64,000 bases of DNA from Phycisphaerales bacterium (GCA_026982335.1 JALSHH010000045.1:62001-126000); one strand, 5' to 3'; shown: positions 38,910-48,107, counted from the stretch's first letter. Notes: generated from the letters alone by a model not told the origin. Program-made: numbers and translations.

Positions 38910-39731
38910 ATGTCAACAATCAGTGCCAAAGATGTAATGAGCCTTCGCAACAAGACAAGCTTGGCGATGATGGAGTGCAAAAAAGCACTCATCGAGGCCG
39001 ACGGCGACATCGAAAAGGCGGAAATCCTCCTTCGCAAGAAACTTAAAGGCAAAATGGAAGCCAAGTCCGACCGCGTCGCGGGCGAAGGACGCGTCGAGAT
39101 CACGGTCTCTGACGACGGTTCGGCAGCTGCACTCGTCAAGGTCAAAGCCGAGACTGATTTCACTGCCAAGAACAGCAACTTCATCGACGCGGTCAAAAAA
39201 ATCGCTCAACTCGCCCTTGAAGCTGACCCGGGCATGGTTGCTCCCACCGATGCCATGAATGAAGCCATCGATGAGCTCCGCATCACCACAGGTGAGAATA
39301 TATCGATCGATAAAATTGAGAAACTTGTTGGCGAACCCGGAAAGACAACCTATGGCACCTATGTCCACCACGATGGAAAAACAGGTTCGCTCGTCCAGGT
39401 CGAAGGCACAATTGACGACGATGTGCTCAAGCAGCTCGCCATGCATGTTACCGCAGCAATGCCGCGCCCGCTTGGACTCACTTCCGAAGATATTCCAGCC
39501 GAAATGGTCGAGAAAGAACGCAAGTTTCGGCTTGAGCAAGCGGTCGAATCGGGCAAGCCCGAGCAGATCGCCGAGAAAATGGTCGAAGGCGGCATGAAGA
39601 AATTCTTCTCCGAAGTCGCACTCCTCGAGCAACCATTCGTCATGGAGCCTTCCAAGAAAGTCCGTGACCTGATTGGCGATGCTGAGATCTCCGTCTTCCG
39701 GCGATGGTCTGTCGGCGAATCCGATGGTTAA
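38910..39731 (+). CDS. tsf: Translation elongation factor Ts
   Basis: 273 aa. N-terminal UBA-like helix bundle AKDVMSLRNKTSLAMMECKKALIEADGDIEKA and core dimerisation domains (GRVEITVSDDGSAAALVKVKAETDFTAKN, with the conserved TDF). It exchanges GDP on EF-Tu. AAGGA stands nine bases before the ATG. Co-transcribed with rpsB (119-bp gap) and ended by a strong terminator at 39786. Confidence 0.97.
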   Translation: MSTISAKDVMSLRNKTSLAMMECKKALIEADGDIEKAEILLRKKLKGKMEAKSDRVAGEGRVEITVSDDGSAAALVKVKAETDFTAKNSNFIDAVKKIAQLALEADPGMVAPTDAMNEAIDELRITTGENISIDKIEKLVGEPGKTTYGTYVHHDGKTGSLVQVEGTIDDDVLKQLAMHVTAAMPRPLGLTSEDIPAEMVEKERKFRLEQAVESGKPEQIAEKMVEGGMKKFFSEVALLEQPFVMEPSKKVRDLIGDAEISVFRRWSVGESDG

Positions 39732-39732
39732 A

Positions 39733-39760
39733 CCTATTGGGCTCACCCTATTGGGCTCAC
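39733..39760. repeat. Perfect 14-bp tandem duplication after tsf
   Basis: CCTATTGGGCTCAC occurs twice in direct succession, starting one base after the tsf stop codon and before its terminator. Confidence 0.9.
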
Positions 39761-39785
39761 CGAAGTCGTGATCTGTTTTCTTTCG

Positions 39786-39813
39786 CAGACCCGCACACGC
39801 GGGTCTGTTTTTT
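39786..39813 (+). terminator. Intrinsic terminator after rpsB-tsf
   Basis: A 9-bp GC-rich stem CAGACCCGC/GCGGGTCTG with an ACAC loop is followed by six T residues, 55 bp after the tsf stop. Confidence 0.93.
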
Positions 39814-39858
39814 CTATACACTTATCACGAGCACCCCAGTCCCGAAAGGACCACCCAC

Positions 39859-40452
39859 ATGGGCGTTACACCCGCACCCGGCGAGAAATATACCATCCGA
39901 CGCAAGGTTTTCAAAGTGTTTGGAGCCGCTTTCCATGTCTACGACGAGCATGGGTCGATAATCGGGTACTGCAAACAGAAGGCCTTCAAACTTAAAGAAG
40001 ATATCAAGCTCTACACCGGTGAGGATATGAGCGAGTTACTCCTCTCGCTCCAAGCCAAGAGTGTGATTGATTTCAGCTCTACTTATACCATCACCCTCCC
40101 CGACAGAACCTCTCTGGGCTCAATGCGACGCAAAGGAATGAGATCCTCCTTTGTTCGCGATGAATGGATTATGTTCTCCGAATCAGGTGAAGAACTTGGT
40201 ATCATCCGCGAAACGGGCTCAGTCGCACCACTTATCCGGAGATATGCGGACTTCGCAGCCTTCCTCTTCCCCCAAAGATATGAAGTCATCCGAAGCACCG
40301 ACTCCAAAGTCATCGGGCATTTTCGTCAGCACTTCAACCCATTCATCTACAGGCTCGGCATCGCCATCATCGAAGAGGACGATGGTATCGACGAACTCTA
40401 CATCTTGGGTTCAGCATGCCTCATCTCAGCAATCGAAGGTCGACAGGATTGA
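39859..40452 (+). CDS. LURP-one-related / scramblase-like beta-barrel protein
   Basis: 197 aa, no signal peptide. The strand pattern YTIRRKVFKVFGAAFHVYDEHGSIIGYCKQKAFKLKEDIKLYT matches the N-terminal half of LURP-one-related/Tubby-C-like proteins (F-x-I-x-(D/x)-x-x-G-x-x-(L/V)...-K-x-(F/L)-K-(L/F)). Later parts, YEVIRSTDSKVIGHFRQ and IEEDDGIDELYILGSACLISAIEGR, fit the second half. These proteins form a 12-strand barrel around a central helix; bacterial members have no established reaction. AAAGGA precedes the ATG. It lies between the tsf terminator and the superoxide dismutase gene. Confidence 0.75.
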   Translation: MGVTPAPGEKYTIRRKVFKVFGAAFHVYDEHGSIIGYCKQKAFKLKEDIKLYTGEDMSELLLSLQAKSVIDFSSTYTITLPDRTSLGSMRRKGMRSSFVRDEWIMFSESGEELGIIRETGSVAPLIRRYADFAAFLFPQRYEVIRSTDSKVIGHFRQHFNPFIYRLGIAIIEEDDGIDELYILGSACLISAIEGRQD

Positions 40453-40470
40453 CTCCCTCTTCCTTCTCCC

Positions 40471-40498
40471 AAGAAACATCGGAAAAGAAACATCGGAA
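40471..40498. repeat. Perfect 14-bp tandem duplication before the superoxide dismutase gene
   Basis: AAGAAACATCGGAA is repeated twice without a spacer. The second copy, plus the following AAAGGA, forms the ribosome-binding region of the dismutase gene. Confidence 0.85.
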
Positions 40499-40511
40499 AA
40501 GGATTCACACC

Positions 40512-41261
40512 ATGAACACACCAATTTCACGACGCCACGCCCTTTCTGGAATGGCCGCACTCGGCGCAACTTCAGTATTGGCATCAACAGGCACCCATGC
40601 GAACACAAACACCCTGCTCACCAATACCGATCTGGGATGGGACCCGGAATCAAAGCAATTTACCCTTCCACCACTCCCCTATCCATACGATGCCCTCGAG
40701 TCAGTCATCGACGAACAAACCATGCGCATTCACCATCGCAAACACCACAATGGCTATATCAAAGGCGCCAACAACGCGTTGAGACAACTCGAAGCCATCC
40801 GGTGGGACCAAGGCGATCCATCATTCATCCAACACTGGCAACGCCAACTCAGCTTCCACATGGGCGGGCATGTCAACCACACTCTTTTTTGGTCAGGTAT
40901 GAAGCCCGAAGCCACCGGTGGTGGCGGACAACCAACGGGCAACCTCAACCAGATCATCAAACGAGACTTTGGATCCTTCGGCAAATTCGTCAAGCAGTTT
41001 AAACTCGCAGCCACCAAGGTCGAAGGCTCGGGTTGGGGATGGCTCGTCTATGAACCTGTCTCACGCCAACTCATGATTACCCAAGTCCAGAATCAGCAGG
41101 ACATGATGATCGCCGGAGCCGTCCCTTTGCTCGGGGTTGATGTCTGGGAGCATGCCTATTACCTCAAATATCAGAATCGACGAGCGGATTATGTCGAAGC
41201 CTTCATGCGCATCATCGACTGGGAAGAAATCGCTCGCAGATTTGAAGCTGCCCGCAAATAA
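40512..41261 (+). CDS. Exported Fe/Mn superoxide dismutase
   Basis: 249 aa from the ATG at 40512 (AAAGGA upstream); a longer frame is open but unneeded. Twin-arginine-type signal SRRHALSGMAALGATSVLAS, then the SOD fold: LPPLPYPYDALESVIDEQTMRIHHRKHHNGYI (metal His), NHTLFWSGM (metal His) and LLGVDVWEHAYYLKYQNRRADYV (metal Asp and His). Fe versus Mn use cannot be told from sequence. Export of a Fe/Mn enzyme with its metal would fit the Tat route. It would remove superoxide in the periplasm, near the respiratory cytochromes. Confidence 0.93.
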   Translation: MNTPISRRHALSGMAALGATSVLASTGTHANTNTLLTNTDLGWDPESKQFTLPPLPYPYDALESVIDEQTMRIHHRKHHNGYIKGANNALRQLEAIRWDQGDPSFIQHWQRQLSFHMGGHVNHTLFWSGMKPEATGGGGQPTGNLNQIIKRDFGSFGKFVKQFKLAATKVEGSGWGWLVYEPVSRQLMITQVQNQQDMMIAGAVPLLGVDVWEHAYYLKYQNRRADYVEAFMRIIDWEEIARRFEAARK

Positions 41262-41285
41262 TCGACGCACCATCACACCCACACC

Positions 41286-41309
41286 AAAGCCCGACAGACT
41301 CGGGCTTTT
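41286..41309. terminator. Bidirectional terminator between superoxide dismutase and OppC genes
   Basis: Perfect inverted repeat AAAGCCCGA/TCGGGCTTT with a five-base loop between convergent genes, with T residues on the plus-strand side (CTTTTC); the minus-strand side has only a short TTT. Confidence 0.8.
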
Positions 41310-41337
41310 CTATTTTCATATTCGACAACACGCACGC

Positions 41338-42939
41338 TCATCCAACATGCTTGGGATCAAACGCATCCTGCAACGCATCGGTCAAGATATTGAACGCCAG
41401 CACCAGCACAAACATAAAGAAGGTCGCTGCCCCGATCTGCCAAAAGAACCCGGAGACGACTTCAGGTTTGGACTGCGAAATCATCGTCCCCCAACTCACA
41501 CCTTCTTTGAGCCCAAGCCCGAGGAAGGTCAGCACCACCTCACCCTTGATCGCCCCGATAAAGAGCAGCGACGAGTTGATGAACATCAGGTGCGAGGTAT
41601 TGGGAATAATGTGCTTGAGTAAAATCCTCGCCTTGCTCGCCCCCAATGCCTGGGCAGCCTGCACATAATCGAGTGACTTGAGCTTGAGCGCCTCGCCTCG
41701 GGTCACCCGACATGGACCAATCCAAAAAGTCAGGCTAAACGCGACATACAACGGAATAAGTGTCTTTTCAAGTGGAGATCCTGTAAACATAAACGAAAGG
41801 ACCACCAACAACACCAAATACGGGATCGATGAAAAAGTCGAATAGAGCCAGATCACCAGATGATCAATCATCCCACCAAAGTACCCGGCCGCTGCCCCAA
41901 CGATCGATCCAAAGAGCACCGCACAGAACGAAACAATCAGCCCCACCTGAATTGCAATTTTCGCTGAATACAGCGCCCGGAGCATGATGGATCGCCCTTG
42001 CTGATCGGTGCCGAGCATGATCCGAAACTTGTAGATAATGCCATTGATCCCGGCAGGCATCGGATACAACTCGGCCAAAATCGGCTCAATGTCGGCAAGC
42101 TTCGCGTTAACCGCCGCATCGATCCCATCGCCTGCGGTGTCAATTGCCCCCTGAATTTCGTTGATCAAATCTTGGTCGAAGACCGGATCCAAAGGCTCAT
42201 ACTCAAACAACGCATCCATCGCCTCAACAAGCGGCTCTGTGTTGATCGCGGCAAGTGGATCGTTCTCCGTTGGTGCGATCTGGGCGTAGTCATCGAGGTG
42301 ATTGATAATATCTTCAAGAATGTACCCGGTATCCTCACACAAATCCTCGAAAGCCACATCATCTCGATTTTCTGCGTTATCGACCTGCTGCCTCAGTTTG
42401 ATGAGTTTCTCGAGGGCGATGTCGATTTTGACAATCTTGGGGCGAAGTTTACGCAGTGTATCTTGGGCATCGAAGACGGCCATGCCGCGGTTGTATATCT
42501 CACGAAGTTCTTCGACCGGACGGTTCGCCACTTGAAGCTCGGCGAGGCTGGTCGATTTGATAATCTCTTCCATCGAGCGGGCATGCTCATTGCTGTCATG
42601 CTTCTGCCCGATCTCCTTGAAGATGCCCTCGACCTGCCCGAAGTAAAACTTCACCTGCTCGGTCCGTTTGGATGGTTCTGCAGTGAGCCCAAATCCAAGC
42701 TGATTACTCGCACCGACCCGTTCGAGAGTCCGACTCGGTAAGAGCGCTCCCATCACCGGACGCTCTGTGAGATCAAACGAACCAGTCTTATCACCAACCC
42801 ATGCAATAATCTGCATGCTCACAATCCAAATGAAAAGCATGAGATAAAGCGAGATGATGCTCATGGCAATCATTGCCCCACGATTGCTCAGCAGCTTACG
42901 CATCGAGGGCGACTCTTTGAAGCGTTTCGAAAGCATCAC
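41338..42939 (-). CDS. Oligopeptide-type ABC permease (OppC-like) with ~250-residue extracytoplasmic insertion
   Basis: 533 aa, far longer than the usual ~300 for OppC/DppC. TM1 is at ~24-48 (MIAMSIISLYLMLFIWIVSMQII). The family motif normally just after TM1 (LGTDxxGRD) appears only at ~312 as LGTDQQGRSIMLRALYSAK. The intervening ~250 residues are acidic and mostly helical, with no TM. After that the permease core is normal: AAAGYFGGMIDHLVIW, and the EAA loop VQAAQALGASKARILLKHIIPN. The ATG overlaps the OppB stop (ATGA). The insertion faces outward (periplasm), next to where the binding protein docks. Confidence 0.88.
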   Translation of the reverse strand: MMLSKRFKESPSMRKLLSNRGAMIAMSIISLYLMLFIWIVSMQIIAWVGDKTGSFDLTERPVMGALLPSRTLERVGASNQLGFGLTAEPSKRTEQVKFYFGQVEGIFKEIGQKHDSNEHARSMEEIIKSTSLAELQVANRPVEELREIYNRGMAVFDAQDTLRKLRPKIVKIDIALEKLIKLRQQVDNAENRDDVAFEDLCEDTGYILEDIINHLDDYAQIAPTENDPLAAINTEPLVEAMDALFEYEPLDPVFDQDLINEIQGAIDTAGDGIDAAVNAKLADIEPILAELYPMPAGINGIIYKFRIMLGTDQQGRSIMLRALYSAKIAIQVGLIVSFCAVLFGSIVGAAAGYFGGMIDHLVIWLYSTFSSIPYLVLLVVLSFMFTGSPLEKTLIPLYVAFSLTFWIGPCRVTRGEALKLKSLDYVQAAQALGASKARILLKHIIPNTSHLMFINSSLLFIGAIKGEVVLTFLGLGLKEGVSWGTMISQSKPEVVSGFFWQIGAATFFMFVLVLAFNILTDALQDAFDPKHVG

Positions 42940-43913
42940 GACAACCTCACTCTCGGATCGGCCAGTGCGTAGAGCACATCGGTGAGGATATTCGATGCTA
43001 TGAACAACGCAGAAAACAAAGCAGTAAAAGTCTGAATCACCGGAAAATCCTTGGCATTAATTGCATTAATCAGCGTACGCCCCATGCCTGGAATCCCAAA
43101 GTACACCTCGATCAGGATTGAACCGGTGATGATAAACGGCAACGAGATCATAATCCGAGTGATTATCGGGATCATCGCATTCTTGAGCATATGTACAAAC
43201 ATCACACGTCGAACACTCGCCCCTTTCGCCCGTGCGGTACGGATGTAATCTCGCTGTGACTCTTCAACCATCACTGCTCGATAAAATCGAGTGTCGTAGC
43301 CCAGTGCTACAATCACATTAATCATTACCGGCAACATACAATACGCAATCCAATTGCTTGGATTGAAAAAGAACCAAGGTGTCGCGCCTGCAGAAGCATC
43401 GACCGATATTTGGAACGGCCAGCCATCCACCTTCTGGGAAGGCAAAAACGCTCCCCAATATTGACCGATGATAATGTAGACCAGCACCGAAATGCTCATT
43501 CCAATCACAGCGATAAACATCAGCGTCTTGTCAATCGCCCGCCCACGATTGAACGCAGAAATCAACCCGACACAAATCGCGATCGATGCAGTAATCGTCA
43601 AAGTTGGAATCGTGACCGCCATACTTGGGGGAATTGCATTGAGAATCATCTCGCCAACAGGAAAGCCCTGATCCCAAGAACGCTCCTCAAAATCAAGTCG
43701 AATCAATTTCCAGATAAACCGCCCATACTGTTCCAAAAATGGTTGATCGAGTCCATATTCTTCAGTCAAAAGGTCTATTTGTTGTTGGGATGCATTTTTA
43801 CCAAGTTGCGCCGAAACCGGATCATTAACCCGTAGTGCAAGCATCACCACAAAAATGATGCTCAGAAAAACGGGAATATTGTACAGCGTTCGACGAACGA
43901 TATAAGTCCACAC
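42936..43913 (-). CDS. Oligopeptide-type ABC permease (OppB-like)
   Basis: 325 aa with six TM helices. N-terminal YIVRRTLYNIPVFLSIIFVVMLALR and the LTEEYGLDQPFLEQYGRFIWKLIRLDF segment are standard OppB/DppB. The EAA loop DYIRTARAKGASVRRVMFVHMLKNAMIPIIT and the terminal VIQTFTALFSALFIASNILTDVLYALADPRVR complete the fold. It is the second gene of the binding protein-OppB-OppC operon. No ATPase gene lies in the window. Confidence 0.92.
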   Translation of the reverse strand: MWTYIVRRTLYNIPVFLSIIFVVMLALRVNDPVSAQLGKNASQQQIDLLTEEYGLDQPFLEQYGRFIWKLIRLDFEERSWDQGFPVGEMILNAIPPSMAVTIPTLTITASIAICVGLISAFNRGRAIDKTLMFIAVIGMSISVLVYIIIGQYWGAFLPSQKVDGWPFQISVDASAGATPWFFFNPSNWIAYCMLPVMINVIVALGYDTRFYRAVMVEESQRDYIRTARAKGASVRRVMFVHMLKNAMIPIITRIMISLPFIITGSILIEVYFGIPGMGRTLINAINAKDFPVIQTFTALFSALFIASNILTDVLYALADPRVRLS

Positions 43914-43942
43914 AGGTGATGCTCCAAGATCGATTCAAAGGG

Positions 43943-43963
43943 AGAAGGAAGAAGGAAGAAGGC
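43943..43963. repeat. Short 7-bp tandem repeat between the binding-protein and OppB genes
   Basis: AGAAGGA, AGAAGGA, AGAAGGC in a row (plus strand) in the 72-bp gap between two minus-strand genes. Confidence 0.6.
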
Positions 43964-43985
43964 ATAATTGGTCAAGTAACGCCTG

Positions 43986-45785
43986 TCATTCCCTCGCCTC
44001 TTCATCGACATCCAGATATTTGAACCACCCATAATAGCGTTCAGTTGGCCTGCAGTTGAGCAACCAAGAGTTGATCAAATAGAATCGTTCGCGGGCCATC
44101 CCGCCAACATAGACACAATCCTCGAGCACCATATCACGCATTTGTTCATAGATCGCCGTGCGTTCATCACTGGGCCCCATTGTCAAAATTCTCTCGTACA
44201 AAGCATCATATTCTGGTCGCTTATAATTAAAGTGATTCGACCCAGGAGACTCATTTGGCCCATAGAACAGCGCCAGGTTGTTCTCGGCATCAGGGTAATC
44301 ACTCCCCCATGCAAACCCAAACATCGGTGCCTTCTTCTTGTTGACATTCTCGATCATCGTTGAAAAATCAAAATACACCGGCTCAAACTTGATATTGACC
44401 TCGGCAAGCTGACGCTTGACCATCTCGCCAACCGCGTTGTTGAGTGTGCTCTGCGAAGTGACAAACCGAATCGGCGGAAGACCCTCGCCGTTGGGATATC
44501 CGGCCGCGGCAAGAAGCTCCTTGGCCTTTGAAAGATTGGGACCACGAGCTGCGGCTTGAGCCCGATGATTTTCTGGATGCCCATCGAGCCCCGGAGGAAT
44601 CGGTCCGTCGTAAACAATCCGTCTCCCATTATAGAAAGTCTTATTAATCTCCTCGAGATCAATTGCATACGAAATCGCTCGGCGAAGAGCGATCTTCTCA
44701 GGCGTGTATCCACCGAGGAGTTCATCCTCCATATTGAACCCACGGAAAGTGAAATCCAAAAGCATATTTGAATGTGGACGAATCCCCTTGCGAAGCCAGT
44801 CTTCCTTTAACTCTCGTGATGCCAAGTCAAAAGCTTCCGTGAAATACTCCTCAGGTACCTGGGTATATCCAAGCTTGCCCTTGGAAAACTCAAGCCACAT
44901 TGGCTGCGGTTCGGCAAACATTGTGAACTCGACTCGATCAACAAACGGTACCTGCTTACCCGCAGCACGGTGCAAACGATTACGCCTGTCGGCCTTGCTC
45001 CATTCGCTTCGCTGGGGATAAAACACTGGATGGTAATTGGGGTTCCGATTGGCCGTCAAAGATTGCTTCGGTACCCAAGTATCAAGAATGAAAGGCCCTG
45101 TTCCGACTGGATTCCGAGGGAAGTCATCGCCGTAAAACTCCACTGCCTCACGGGGAACGATTGAAGTTTGGAACATTGAAAGAATATAAAGAAAACGGTA
45201 TACCGGCTTTTCAAGAATAATCTCGAACTCGAGATCACTGATTTTGCGAAAACCAGGAACCGGCGCATCATAGTCGAACTTCTCAGCAGCATTCTGTGCA
45301 ATTTGGTACTCGTTGAATCCTAAAATTGTCCCATCAAGGAGCCACCAGTTTTCAAGATTATATTGGTCATCCGCCAAGCGTTTGATGGAGTAAAACACAT
45401 CGTCTGAATTGACCATGCGCCCCTTGCCATCGGGGAAGCATTCGTTGTCATGAAAGTAGACATCAGGTTTGAGTTTGAAATGCCAAGTGGTACCACCATC
45501 GGGTGAGGTCGGCATCTCCGAAAGCAACAAAGGCTCCATTTCCATCGGATTCGTATATTTACTGGTCAAGAGCGTCTCATAGAATTGCGCACAGGCCATA
45601 TTGTCATAGGTCGTCGAACCCTCCACCGGGTCGAGGCTCTTGGGACCATCCGTCAAAATGGGGAGCTGAATAACCTTGAGCTCATCCTTGACAACCACAC
45701 CCGCTGCCTGCAAAGGCACAACCAAGACGCCCATAATGGCAACTACAATGGTGAGACAGGGACGAATACGGGTCCAAATTGACAT
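43986..45785 (-). CDS. Peptide/solute-binding protein of ABC importer (SBP family 5)
   Basis: 599 aa. Signal peptide RIRPCLTIVVAIMGVLVVPLQAAG, then the family 5 layout: LPILTDGPKSLDPVEGSTTYDNMACAQFYETLL near the start, WHFKLKPDVYFHD, RNPVGTGPFILDTWVPKQSLTANRNPNYH and, late, ALRRAISYAIDLEEI. No lipobox is evident, so it is a soluble periplasmic (or released) receptor for a peptide-like substrate. GAGGAG lies six bases before the ATG. First gene of the importer operon, divergent from the AONS-like gene. Confidence 0.92.
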   Translation of the reverse strand: MSIWTRIRPCLTIVVAIMGVLVVPLQAAGVVVKDELKVIQLPILTDGPKSLDPVEGSTTYDNMACAQFYETLLTSKYTNPMEMEPLLLSEMPTSPDGGTTWHFKLKPDVYFHDNECFPDGKGRMVNSDDVFYSIKRLADDQYNLENWWLLDGTILGFNEYQIAQNAAEKFDYDAPVPGFRKISDLEFEIILEKPVYRFLYILSMFQTSIVPREAVEFYGDDFPRNPVGTGPFILDTWVPKQSLTANRNPNYHPVFYPQRSEWSKADRRNRLHRAAGKQVPFVDRVEFTMFAEPQPMWLEFSKGKLGYTQVPEEYFTEAFDLASRELKEDWLRKGIRPHSNMLLDFTFRGFNMEDELLGGYTPEKIALRRAISYAIDLEEINKTFYNGRRIVYDGPIPPGLDGHPENHRAQAAARGPNLSKAKELLAAAGYPNGEGLPPIRFVTSQSTLNNAVGEMVKRQLAEVNIKFEPVYFDFSTMIENVNKKKAPMFGFAWGSDYPDAENNLALFYGPNESPGSNHFNYKRPEYDALYERILTMGPSDERTAIYEQMRDMVLEDCVYVGGMARERFYLINSWLLNCRPTERYYGWFKYLDVDEEARE

Positions 45786-45964
45786 GATGTTCTCCTCAAT
45801 AACTCAGTAATACCCCAGCAAGCCTCATTCAGGATGAGCTTCAGGCCCGGGAGTCTAGGAACAGACCCTGCCATGCTCAATGCAAATCGACATATGATCG
45901 ACATCGCAGGTTTCCTGACCCAATACAGCGCCTTGCCACCCTCACCTGACGATAATCAGAACAG

Positions 45965-47089
45965 ATGCCCAATATTCCTTCTGATTTCTGTACTGCCACC
46001 ACCATCCGCCGAGGATCAACCGACTACCTCTCCTTCGGCGGGTGCAACTACCTCGGGCTCGCCCACCATCCCCAAATCCTCGAAGCCGTCCGCAAGTCTG
46101 TATCCCTCTACGGTTTATCGAGCTCCGCCTCGCGAGAAACCACAGGCAACGCCCGCCCACACGCCGAGCTCGAAGCCCAACTCACCGCATTCTGCGATCA
46201 CCAAGCCGGTTTGCTGGTTCCCGACGGCTACACCGCCAACCTCGCCGCGATGCAGGGGCTCGAAGCACTGGGCATCACCCACGCATTGATCGACACCCGC
46301 GCCCACGCGAGCCTCAAGGATGCTGCGACACTCGCCGGGATGGATTTCCATCTTTACGACCACCTCGATGCAGACCACGCCCGATCCATCCTTCATGCAC
46401 TCCCCGCCCCCGCAGCCATCCTCACCGATTCCGTCTTCACCACCGATGGCGACCTTGCCCCCGTCCACGCGCTCAACAATGCACTCCGCGATGGCGATTG
46501 GCTCGTCCTCGATGACTGCCACGGGTTCGCAGTCCTGGGCAATCACGGCAAAGGCACCCCCGACGAACTCAATCTCCAGTCCGACCAACTTATCGTCACC
46601 ACCACCCTCGCCAAAGGGCTCGGGTGCGCCGGCGGGATCGTCATGGGCGCATCAACACCCGTTGAATCCGCCCGCAATCACTCCATCGCCTACCGGTGCA
46701 CCACCCCCGCTGCCCCGCCGCTCGTCGCGGCCGGGCTCGAAGCATTGCGATTGCTCCAGGCCGACGACCAACTCCACCCTCGCCTGCGCTCCAACATCAC
46801 CCATGTCCGCGAAATCCTGCGCTCCTTCGATCTCCCCGCCCACGATCTCCACACCTCGATCTTCGCCTTCACGATCGGCGATGAATCCAACATGAAACGC
46901 ATCGAAAACCGATTGCTCGCATCGAAGATCATCCTGCCTCTGATGGAATACCCCAACGGGCCCGCCCCGCTCTACTTCCGCTTGGCGGTCAATGCGGCCC
47001 ACACCCTGGACCAACTCGAACACCTCCGCACCGGGCTCGAAGCCACGATTGGTGAAAAAATCGATACCAAAGCCGAGGCCAGCACATGA
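45965..47089 (+). CDS. AONS/KBL-type PLP-dependent acyltransferase
   Basis: 374 aa alpha-oxoamine synthase-family protein: YLSFGGCNYLGLAHHPQILEAV, SSSASRETTGNARPHAELEAQLTAF, the DDCHGFAVLGNHGKG segment (usually DDAHGxGVLG) and the PLP lysine in TTTLAKGLGCAGG. Relatives condense an amino acid with an acyl-CoA (8-amino-7-oxononanoate synthase, 2-amino-3-ketobutyrate ligase). Whether this is biotin synthesis is uncertain; no other bio genes are seen. No ribosome-binding site is obvious. The stop is coupled (ATGA) to the phosphatase gene. Confidence 0.8.
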   Translation: MPNIPSDFCTATTIRRGSTDYLSFGGCNYLGLAHHPQILEAVRKSVSLYGLSSSASRETTGNARPHAELEAQLTAFCDHQAGLLVPDGYTANLAAMQGLEALGITHALIDTRAHASLKDAATLAGMDFHLYDHLDADHARSILHALPAPAAILTDSVFTTDGDLAPVHALNNALRDGDWLVLDDCHGFAVLGNHGKGTPDELNLQSDQLIVTTTLAKGLGCAGGIVMGASTPVESARNHSIAYRCTTPAAPPLVAAGLEALRLLQADDQLHPRLRSNITHVREILRSFDLPAHDLHTSIFAFTIGDESNMKRIENRLLASKIILPLMEYPNGPAPLYFRLAVNAAHTLDQLEHLRTGLEATIGEKIDTKAEAST

Positions 47090-47946
47090 GCACCGATCTC
47101 CAAGCCCGGCTCGACTTCGCGGTTGGCGCAGCACAGGCATCATCCAAGATCACCCTCGAATATTTCGGCCAGTCCAACCTCGATCAATCCACCAAGCACG
47201 ACGGCACACCCGTCACCATCGCCGACCGCGCCTGCGAAACCGATCTCCGCGAACGCATCATCAAGGCCTACCCCCAAGATTCAATCCTCGGCGAAGAGTT
47301 CGAGCGCAAGGTCGGCACCTCGGAGTACGAATGGGTCATCGACCCGATCGACGGCACCATCTCCTTCGTCCAAGGTGTCCCCCTCTTTGGCACCATGCTC
47401 GCCTGCATGTATAAAGGACACCCGATCCTCGGCGTGATCGTCATGCCTTGTCTCGACGAAACCGTCTACGCCGCCGACGGGCTTGGGTGCTGGCACACCA
47501 CCAAAGCCAATGCCCCGACCCGGGCGCAGGTCTCGAACATCGACAAACTCGATGAATCCATCATCAACACCACCTCGATGAGCTACTTCCTCACGCCCCA
47601 GCACCGCCGACTCTACGAACAACTCGATGCCCAATCCAAGCACACCCGCGGGTGGAGCGATTGCTATGGCTGGGTATTGCTGGCGACCGGACGCGTCGAT
47701 GCGATGATCGAACCCGTGCTGAGCCTGTGGGATTTCGCCGCGGCCATCCCGATTATTACCGAATCAGGGGGGGCGTGGTCCGATCTTTCGGGTCATCAAT
47801 CACTCGACGCAGGCGAGATGGTCGCGACCAACGAGCATCTGCACACGCCGATCATGAACCTGATCAGGGCACTTGATCCCGCTCCGAAAGAGGATTCTGG
47901 ACGCTCCAAGCGATTTGAATCACCAGAATCCGACTTTCCGGCGTGA
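47086..47946 (+). CDS. Inositol monophosphatase-family phosphatase (histidinol-phosphatase-like)
   Basis: 286 aa. Metal-binding motifs are in order: GEEFE (~63-67), WVIDPIDGTISFVQGVPLFGTMLA (~84-107) and LWDFAAAIPIITESGG (~208-223). The FVQGVP wording is closer to HisN-type histidinol-phosphatases than to SuhB, but substrate choice cannot be settled. Mg-dependent hydrolysis of a small phosphate monoester in the cytoplasm. Coupled by ATGA to the AONS-like gene. Confidence 0.85.
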   Translation: MSTDLQARLDFAVGAAQASSKITLEYFGQSNLDQSTKHDGTPVTIADRACETDLRERIIKAYPQDSILGEEFERKVGTSEYEWVIDPIDGTISFVQGVPLFGTMLACMYKGHPILGVIVMPCLDETVYAADGLGCWHTTKANAPTRAQVSNIDKLDESIINTTSMSYFLTPQHRRLYEQLDAQSKHTRGWSDCYGWVLLATGRVDAMIEPVLSLWDFAAAIPIITESGGAWSDLSGHQSLDAGEMVATNEHLHTPIMNLIRALDPAPKEDSGRSKRFESPESDFPA

Positions 47947-48107
47947 TAAACCGACGAATCGAGGGTGCATATTCACAAATAATTCTGTTTCTTTGCACTG
48001 TTCAGTGCTAGACTTAGATGCCTCGCCATCCGGCGTTGCAGTCGACGAAGAAGATGCCCGACTCTCTCTCGATATTGACACGACTCACGGGCATTTGGAA
48101 GACAGCA

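Noticed and set aside
46042-46895. Long alternative-frame ORFs on both strands inside the AONS-like gene
   Set aside because: Shadow frames of a GC-rich gene (Arg/Pro-, Ser/Pro- or Gly/Val-rich); the AONS-like frame has clear family motifs.
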